This document shows, one piece after another, positions 57,301-64,000 of a stretch of 64,000 bases of DNA; the first letter of the stretch is position 1, and the number at the start of each line of letters is the position of its first letter. This DNA is from Lachnospiraceae bacterium. GTDB taxonomy: Bacteria; Bacillota; Clostridia; Lachnospirales; Lachnospiraceae. The notes under the pieces were generated by a model. That model worked only from the letters and a program-made list of their open reading frames with translations, did no database searches and was not told where the DNA came from. A program made the translations under genes and the position numbers. The stretch covers positions 1 through 64,000 of the forward strand of contig JABUSY010000046.1 in NCBI GenBank assembly GCA_021442455.1. Reading direction: 5' to 3'.

Positions 57301-58749
57301 ATGAATCAAAATCATACGCCGCTTCTGGATGTCCTGGAGAGGTTTGAAAGAAACAGACCTGTTTTTTTCAGAATTCCGGGTCATCGGTATGAACGAGGTG
57401 TCAGCAGTAGATTGCGAAATATGATGGGAGACGGAGTTTTTCGCTTTGACTTAACGGAAGCGGAGGGGCTAGATGATCTTCACCATCCAAAAGGAGCAAT
57501 CTTGGAGGCACAGCAGCTGGCAGCAGAGCTATATGGAGCGGACCAAAGCTGGTTTCTTGTGAACGGAACGACTTGTGGAAATGAAGCGATGATCCTTTCA
57601 GCGGTGAATCCGGGGGAAAAGATTATAATTTCAAGAAATGTACACAAGTCGGTGCTGATGGGACTGATTTTAAGCGGTGCAATACCTGTATGGGTCACTC
57701 AAAGATATTGTGAAGACTGGGGTGTGTTCGGAAGTGTTTCTCCGGAGTTAGTAGAGAAAGCATTTTGCAAAGAGCCGGACAGTAGAGCAGTGTTCTTGAT
57801 AAACCCTACTTATTACGGAATCTGTAGTGATATTAAGCAAATTTCTAAAATTTGTCATGAGAGAGGGGCGTTGCTCTTAGTGGATGAAGCACACGGTTCT
57901 CATTTGTATTTTTCAGATAAGTTGCCTCAAGGCTCCCTACTACAGGGCGCGGATCTTTGTGCTCAGAGCACTCATAAAACTGCTGGTAGTATGACCCAAA
58001 GTTCTCTTTTGCATTGTCAGGGAGAGCTTGCAAACAGGGAACGAATAGATGAAAATTTGAAATTAGTGATGAGTACCAGCCCTTCTTACGTGCTGATGGC
58101 ATCATTAGATGCTGCCAGGTATGAGCTTGGCATAAAAGGGAAGGAAATGATGGAGCGGGCGGTGAATTTGTCACTGGATGCTTCTGAAAGATTAGAGAGG
58201 ATACCTGGGATTTCTGTAATGAAGGAAGCAGGCAATAAAAATGTAGAACTTGATAGAACTCGTCTTGTGTTTTCCGGACGCGAGTTGGGCATTGGAGGCT
58301 ATGAGTTGCAAGAACATCTTTATACTTACTCGGGTGTGAGTACGGAGCTGGCGGATTATGAAAATGTTGTGGCAGTAATTACTTGGGCAAATAAATACAG
58401 TGAAATAGAATGTATGGTGAACGCGACAGGACAAGCTGCTCTTTTGGCTGGAAAGAAAAAAGGCAGACTTCAGAAGATGAATCCGAGGCTTCCAGATATA
58501 CCGGAAGCTGTAATGACACCGAGAGAAGCCTATTTTTGCCGAAAAAAAATAGTTCCATGGAAAGAAATGAAAGGAGAAATAGCTGGTGAGATGGTAGCTC
58601 CTTATCCTCCGGGAATACCATTGATCTATCCGGGGGAAATTATAACAGAAGAAATCTATGATGCCATGAAACAATATAGACAAGAGAAAATTCTATTGCA
58701 CGGGCCAGTTTCAGAAAATTTTTCCACATTCCGGGTACTGGATCCATAA
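57301..58749 (+). CDS. Orn/Lys/Arg decarboxylase family PLP enzyme
   Basis: FFRIPGHRYERG, FLVNGTTCGNEAMILSAVNPGEKIIISRNVHKSVLMGLILSGAIPVW, LLVDEAHGSHLYFS, AQSTHKTAGSMTQSSLLH (PLP lysine), APYPPGIPLIYPGE. Confidence 0.93.
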   Translation: MNQNHTPLLDVLERFERNRPVFFRIPGHRYERGVSSRLRNMMGDGVFRFDLTEAEGLDDLHHPKGAILEAQQLAAELYGADQSWFLVNGTTCGNEAMILSAVNPGEKIIISRNVHKSVLMGLILSGAIPVWVTQRYCEDWGVFGSVSPELVEKAFCKEPDSRAVFLINPTYYGICSDIKQISKICHERGALLLVDEAHGSHLYFSDKLPQGSLLQGADLCAQSTHKTAGSMTQSSLLHCQGELANRERIDENLKLVMSTSPSYVLMASLDAARYELGIKGKEMMERAVNLSLDASERLERIPGISVMKEAGNKNVELDRTRLVFSGRELGIGGYELQEHLYTYSGVSTELADYENVVAVITWANKYSEIECMVNATGQAALLAGKKKGRLQKMNPRLPDIPEAVMTPREAYFCRKKIVPWKEMKGEIAGEMVAPYPPGIPLIYPGEIITEEIYDAMKQYRQEKILLHGPVSENFSTFRVLDP

Positions 58750-58868
58750 TATAGATGTTTGAGCAGACAATCGTATGTTTCGGATTGACGGGCTGCTTTT
58801 TTAGATAAAATAAATTAGTAACAAACCTGCATAATGAGACAGATTGCGAAAGAGGAGATGCGTTTATT

Positions 58869-60191
58869 ATGATGAAAACAGTGGTAAAATTTGGTGGAAG
58901 TTCCCTGGCTAGCGCAGCACAATTTCAGAAAGTGGGAAAGATTATTCATAGTGATGTGGCAAGAAGATATGTAGTTCCTTCTGCACCTGGCAGACGTTTC
59001 GGAGGAGATATGAAAGTGACCGATATGCTGTACGAATGCTATCGTTTAGCAGAGGAAGACAAGAATTTTCAAGGAGCGCTGGAAAATATCAAAGCGCGTT
59101 ATATGGAGATTATTAAAGGTTTGTTTTTGAATTTTTCCATAGATGAAAAATTTGAAGAGATTGCGAAGAATTTTCGAAATAAGGTTGGTGAGTGTTATGC
59201 TGCGTCCCGCGGCGAATATTTGAATGGCATTATTATGGCAAAGTATCTGGAATTTGAATTTGTGGATGCGGCAGAGGTTATCTGTTTTAAGGAAAATGGA
59301 AATTTTGATGCTGAGAAGACAGATGAGGTCATGTCAAAACGTTTGGAAGGACTTCAGAAGGTAGTGATCCCTGGTTTTTACGGGGCAAAGCCAAATGGAA
59401 GTGTGAAAACTTTTTCCAGAGGAGGTTCCGACATTACAGGTTCGTTGGTAGCAAAAGCAGTCCATGCTAATCTCTATGAAAATTGGACAGATGTATCTGG
59501 TTTCTTAGTGACGGATCCAAGAATAGTAAAAGATCCTGTGACTATATCCACAATAACATATCGTGAAATGAGAGAGCTTTCCTATATGGGGGCAACTGTC
59601 CTGCATGAGGATGCTATTTTCCCGCTTCGGAAAGAAGGGATTCCGATTAATGTGAGGAACACTAATTGTCCGGAGGATCCGGGAACGATGATTGTGGAGA
59701 GTACCTGTAACAAGCCAAAATATACTATTACCGGCATTGGTGGTAAAAAGGGATTTGTTTCCATAACCATAGAGAAAGCCATGATGAATGCAGAAATTGG
59801 GTTTGGGAGAAAGGTTTTGCAGGTCTTTGAGGAAAATGGGCTTTCTTTCGAACACACGCCCTCCGGAATCGATACTTTTACAGTTTATGTACATCAAAGC
59901 GAATTTGAATCAAAGGAGCAGCAGGTAATTGCTGATCTACATCGAGCTGTACAGCCGGATTTGATTGAACTAGAATCTGATCTGGCTTTGGTTGCAGTGG
60001 TTGGAAGAGGAATGCGGCATACCCGCGGCACTGCTGGGCGGATCTTTTCAGCGCTAGCACATGCCCATGTAAACGTCAAGATGATCGATCAGGGTTCCTC
60101 AGAGCTGAATATTATTATCGGCGTGGAAAATCGGGATTTTGAAACAGCGATACAGGCAATTTACGAAATATTTGTGATTGCACAAAAATAA
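58869..60191 (+). CDS. lysC: aspartate kinase
   Basis: VVKFGGSSLASAAQFQKVG, GFYGAKPNGSVKTFSRGGSDITGSLVA, YREMRELSYMGATVLHEDAIFPLRKEGIPINVRNTNCPEDPGT, C-terminal ACT domains. Confidence 0.93.
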   Translation: MMKTVVKFGGSSLASAAQFQKVGKIIHSDVARRYVVPSAPGRRFGGDMKVTDMLYECYRLAEEDKNFQGALENIKARYMEIIKGLFLNFSIDEKFEEIAKNFRNKVGECYAASRGEYLNGIIMAKYLEFEFVDAAEVICFKENGNFDAEKTDEVMSKRLEGLQKVVIPGFYGAKPNGSVKTFSRGGSDITGSLVAKAVHANLYENWTDVSGFLVTDPRIVKDPVTISTITYREMRELSYMGATVLHEDAIFPLRKEGIPINVRNTNCPEDPGTMIVESTCNKPKYTITGIGGKKGFVSITIEKAMMNAEIGFGRKVLQVFEENGLSFEHTPSGIDTFTVYVHQSEFESKEQQVIADLHRAVQPDLIELESDLALVAVVGRGMRHTRGTAGRIFSALAHAHVNVKMIDQGSSELNIIIGVENRDFETAIQAIYEIFVIAQK

Positions 60192-60595
60192 TTTGGAAGG
60201 CACAGAATACTTGAATGCCCCTTAGTGGAAACTTGAAAGTTTGTCCGGATCGAATGGAAGATTGGCGAGGTGGTATCGATTTTTTGTTTATGGTACAGGC
60301 TGCAAGGATACTATTAAATTTACAGTGTAGTATTTATTCAGGAGATTCATTATGTTGACAGTCAAGGAAATGATAGCAGATGATGTCTCTGAATGAAAAA
60401 AGAAAGGGTAGTGAAACGGAATGTCTGCAATGTAATGAAGAAAAAGTATTCTGAAGTCAGGCATTTTTGGCTGGAGGTGACAGACAGCAGGTTATTTCGA
60501 TGAAAAAATGGAGTATCCTTATCATGCAAGCAGTGCGAATGAACAAATGCTGACTGATATGTAATTAAATCAACATGAATAATGAGGAAAGTCCG

Positions 60596-61294
60596 ATGAA
60601 GAGAATATTGTTAAAACTGAGTGGTGAAGCGTTAGCAGGACAGAAAAAAACTGGATTCGATGAAGCTGTTGTTACAGAAGTGGCTAAGCAGGTAAAGATT
60701 TTGCTGGATGAGGGTATCCAAATCGGCATTGTCATTGGAGGCGGAAATTTTTGGAGAGGAAAAACAAGCAAGAATATTGACCGCATAAAAGCAGATCAGA
60801 TCGGAATGTTGGCAACGATCATGAACTGTCTTTATGTGTCAGCCATATTTCGTTCACAAGGAATGATGACGTCGATTCTGACTCCTTTTGCATGCGGAGA
60901 ATTTACGGAAATGTTCTCGAAGGAACGCGCAAATAAATATTTTGCTTATAATATGGTGGTATTTTTCGCGGGTGGAATTGGTCATCCATATTTTTCAACG
61001 GATACCAGTACCGTTCTTCGGGCTATAGAGATCGATGCTGATATGATTCTGTTGGCGAAGGCTGTGGATGGAGTCTATGACTGTGATCCGAAGTATCATC
61101 CAAATGCCAGAAAGTATTTGGAGATATCTATACAGGAAATTATTGACAGGAAATTGAAGCTTGTAGATTTGACAGCTTCCATTTTGTGCATGGAAAACAA
61201 AATGGAAATGATTGTTTTTGGACTGAATGAGAAGAACAGCATTGTGAATGCTGCACATGGCATTGTCACAGGAACTAGAGTAACGGTAAAATAA
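60596..61294 (+). CDS. pyrH: uridylate kinase
   Basis: KRILLKLSGEALAGQKKTGFDE, IGIVIGGGNFWRG, AVDGVYDCDPKYHPNARKYLEIS; start probably the ATG near 60596. Confidence 0.95.
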   Translation: MKRILLKLSGEALAGQKKTGFDEAVVTEVAKQVKILLDEGIQIGIVIGGGNFWRGKTSKNIDRIKADQIGMLATIMNCLYVSAIFRSQGMMTSILTPFACGEFTEMFSKERANKYFAYNMVVFFAGGIGHPYFSTDTSTVLRAIEIDADMILLAKAVDGVYDCDPKYHPNARKYLEISIQEIIDRKLKLVDLTASILCMENKMEMIVFGLNEKNSIVNAAHGIVTGTRVTVK

Positions 61295-61341
61295 AATTAG
61301 AAGCAGACTAAGGAGAAGTATATACGGAGGATTTTACAGAA

Positions 61342-61893
61342 ATGAAGGGGAAAATTCAGATATATGATATAAAAATGACAAAAACCATTGAGAACTTAAA
61401 TAAAGAGCTGGAAACAATTCGGGCCGGACGTGCTAATCCTCATATTTTGAATAAGATTAAGGTAAATTATTACGGGGTGGAAACTTCCATTCAGCAGGTG
61501 GCCAATATTACCATTCCGGAAGCTCGTATAATACAAATCCAACCGTGGGAGTCTGCACTGATTAAGGAGATCACACAAGCAATTCAAACGTCGGATTTAG
61601 GCATTTATCCAAACACGGATGGAAAGGTCATCCGTTTGATATTCCCAGAACTGACAGAAGAGCGTAGAAAAGAACTAGTAAAGGACGTTAAGAAGAAAGG
61701 TGAGGCAGCAAAGATTTCGATTCGCAATATTCGTCGAGATGCCAATGACGCATTTAAGAAGCTGGAGAAGGAAAATGTATCTGAGGATGAGATTAATAAG
61801 CTTGGAGAGGAAGTTCAAAAGTTAACGGACAAATACATTAAAGACGTGGAGCAGAGAATAGAAGAAAAATCCAAAAAGATTTTAACAGTATAA
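61342..61893 (+). CDS. frr: ribosome recycling factor
   Basis: MTKTIENLNKELETIRAGRANPHILNKIKVNYYGVETSIQQVANITIPEARIIQIQPW..., LTEERRKELVKDVKKKGEAAKISIRNIRRDANDAFKKLEKE. Confidence 0.97.
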   Translation: MKGKIQIYDIKMTKTIENLNKELETIRAGRANPHILNKIKVNYYGVETSIQQVANITIPEARIIQIQPWESALIKEITQAIQTSDLGIYPNTDGKVIRLIFPELTEERRKELVKDVKKKGEAAKISIRNIRRDANDAFKKLEKENVSEDEINKLGEEVQKLTDKYIKDVEQRIEEKSKKILTV

Positions 61894-61942
61894 AGCCTTG
61901 AGGGCACTCTTGTAAGGATGTAATAATCTTGAGGAGAATTTT

Positions 61943-62677
61943 ATGAAGTTACCAAATCATATTGCGATTATCCTGGATGGGAATGGACGTTGGGCGAAAA
62001 ATAAGGGGATGCCAAGAAGTTATGGTCATATCATAGGCTGTGATAATTTGGAGAAGATGTGTAATATTATCTGTGAGATAGGGGTTCGCTATCTCACAGT
62101 CTATGCTTTTTCTACAGAAAACTGGAAGAGATCCAAGGAAGAGATTAAGATATTGATGAACTTATTCCGAAAGTATCTGAAGCGCTGTGAGAAAAGCGTG
62201 AAGAAGAATCAAATGCGTGTGAAGATTATAGGCGATCCGGAGAGGTTAGAGCCGGATATTCAGAGGAGTATTTGTAAACTGGAGGATATGTCCAAAGATT
62301 ACGATAAAATGTTTTTTCGGATCGCTCTAAATTATGGAGGCAGGGATGAAATTCTCCGAGCTGTGACACGGCTGGTGAAGGATGCACGTCAGGGAAAGCT
62401 TCCACAAGGAAAGATTAGCGAAGAAATGTTGGATTCTTATCTAGATACACCTGGGATACCGGACCCTGATCTACTGATTCGTACTAGTGGGGAGCAGCGG
62501 TTATCAAATTTTATGCTCTGGCAGTTGGCATATACGGAATTTTATTTTACGGATGTTCCGTGGCCTGCGTTTGATAAAAAAGAATTGGACAAAGCTATTG
62601 AACAATATAATGAGCGAGACAGACGGTATGGCGACGTGAAGGAAGAAAAGTCGAAGGAGGGGGGGGCATGTTTATAA
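61943..62677 (+). CDS. uppS: undecaprenyl (isoprenyl) diphosphate synthase
   Basis: NHIAIILDGNGRWAKNKGMPRSYGH, YLTVYAFSTENWKRSKEEI, DLLIRTSGEQRLSNFMLWQLAYTEFYFTDVPWPAF. Confidence 0.96.
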   Translation: MKLPNHIAIILDGNGRWAKNKGMPRSYGHIIGCDNLEKMCNIICEIGVRYLTVYAFSTENWKRSKEEIKILMNLFRKYLKRCEKSVKKNQMRVKIIGDPERLEPDIQRSICKLEDMSKDYDKMFFRIALNYGGRDEILRAVTRLVKDARQGKLPQGKISEEMLDSYLDTPGIPDPDLLIRTSGEQRLSNFMLWQLAYTEFYFTDVPWPAFDKKELDKAIEQYNERDRRYGDVKEEKSKEGGACL

Positions 62678-63459
62678 CGAGATTAATCAGTGGTATCATT
62701 TTGGTGGAAGTGGCATTTTTGACCATATGCTGCGGCGGATGGGTGCTGTATTTTACAATGCTCACGCTCTCTTTGATAGGAGCTTGGGAGCTGTACAAAT
62801 CCATGAATGCCCATGAAGAAAAGCCCTTTGGGCTTCTGGAAATAGCGGAATACATTAGCATTCTTATGTATTATGTGAGTCTTATCCTGATGTTTGGTGT
62901 GTTTCAGATGATGGCTGTGATACTAGGCTTGATAATTTTGATGTTTCTTTATGTGTTTCTCTATCCGCATTATCATGCCAATCAAGTGATGGCTGCATTT
63001 TTTGGAATCGTATATCTGGGAGTGATGCTGTCTTATATTTATCAGACGAGAATGTTGCCGGGTGGTATTTTTCATGTATGGTTGATTTTCTTTTGTTCCT
63101 GGGGCTATGATACGTGTGCTTATTGCGTGGGAATGCTTATTGGAAAACACAAGATAGATCCTATTCTGAGCCCTAAGAAAACAGTGGAGGGTGCAGTGGG
63201 AGGAGTGATAGGATCTATGATTTTAGGGCTGCTGTACGCATTGATTATCAGAAAGGCGTTTTTGCAATATACGGTTATTTGCGGAATCGGAGCTCTGTTC
63301 TCAATGGTAGGAGATCTTGCAGCTTCAGGAATCAAGAGAAATATGAAAATCAAGGATTACGGAAAGCTGATACCGGGTCATGGTGGGATAGTGGATCGGT
63401 TTGACAGTGTGATTTTTACGGCGCCTGTCATTTATTATCTGTTTCTTTTTCTGCAATGA
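62668..63459 (+). CDS. cdsA: phosphatidate cytidylyltransferase
   Basis: WGYDTCAYCVGMLIGKHKIDPILSPKKTVEGAVGGVIGS, GDLAASGIKRNMKIKDYGKLIPGHGGIVDRFDSVIFTAP. Confidence 0.95.
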   Translation: MFITRLISGIILVEVAFLTICCGGWVLYFTMLTLSLIGAWELYKSMNAHEEKPFGLLEIAEYISILMYYVSLILMFGVFQMMAVILGLIILMFLYVFLYPHYHANQVMAAFFGIVYLGVMLSYIYQTRMLPGGIFHVWLIFFCSWGYDTCAYCVGMLIGKHKIDPILSPKKTVEGAVGGVIGSMILGLLYALIIRKAFLQYTVICGIGALFSMVGDLAASGIKRNMKIKDYGKLIPGHGGIVDRFDSVIFTAPVIYYLFLFLQ

Positions 63460-64000
63460 ATAAATTAAACATAGGTGTGACGAAGGAGAGTTTTTCAAAT
63501 GTTTTCGTCAGGTGGTATATGTCAGTGACCTCGGCGAAGAGCAGTTTGCAAATTTTGTGTCGCTTGTGCTGATTAGTAGTCGTAGATACGAATTCGCTCA
63601 GGCTCACAGAGATAACAGAGCAATTTGGGGTAGAGGGAGATTCTATATAGTCACATTATTCACTATGTAAAGAAACGATATCATCAATTTAGCAAGAATA
63701 AAATTGATTTATAAGTGCGAAAATCTTATACTGTTCACTATCATTCAGAATCTTTTATGAATGATGATTTGTTATTATTCTGGACAGAAACAAGGTGGAG
63801 AACACTTTTGGTTGCTGTAGAATGGTTCCATGGAGCAGGCAGAATTGCAGGAAAGGGGCAAAGATGTAAATGGCGTTGCAGATCTGTAAGGATATTAAGA
63901 CATGCATGAAAAGAATGAAAAAGAGGAATGCGTCGTTAGGATTTAGCTCTTTCCTTTAGTTAGTTCGTACAAAGATTTCAACGGTCAGTTAATTGCCATA

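Noticed and set aside
58192-58683. 163-aa minus-strand ORF
   Set aside because: Fully antisense to the PLP decarboxylase gene.
1-64000. CRISPR arrays, rRNA operon, intact transposase or prophage
   Set aside because: No regularly spaced repeats, no rRNA-like sequence and no recognisable transposase/integrase/phage proteins seen on reading both strands.

Overview
This looks like a chromosomal segment of a genome-reduced member of the Clostridia. Gene neighbourhoods resemble Lachnospiraceae: tig-clpP-clpX-(lon)-(engB); (ecfA)-(ecfT)-truA-rplM-rpsI; SCIFF-rSAM-(secD)-(secF)-recJ; MBL-hisS-aspS; rpsO-pnp-dut; pyrH-frr-uppS-cdsA. Parentheses mark genes now present only as eroded pseudogenes. By summing the intact genes I can defend, about 29 kb of 64 kb (~45%) is coding. 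The rest is AT-rich, mostly decayed DNA with recognisable fossils of lon, engB, ecfA/ecfT, galE, secD and secF, plus orphan Shine-Dalgarno sites. Points most worth a second look: (1) an apparently intact SCIFF ranthipeptide precursor and its radical-SAM/SPASM maturase sit beside dead secD/secF. (2) Single in-frame UAG codons interrupt otherwise intact aspS and pnp, at an invariant Gln position in AspRS and a Gln-compatible position in PNPase. UAG ends only 1 of about 32 genes, so UAG may be suppressed or drifting toward Gln. (3) Two long perfect inverted repeats (26 bp and 23 bp arms) survive in decaying DNA. (4) Several 3' ends appear rewritten by indels (rplM, SCIFF), and there is a G8 tract at the uppS/cdsA junction. 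All calls come from reading the sequence and supplied translations; no database search was run.
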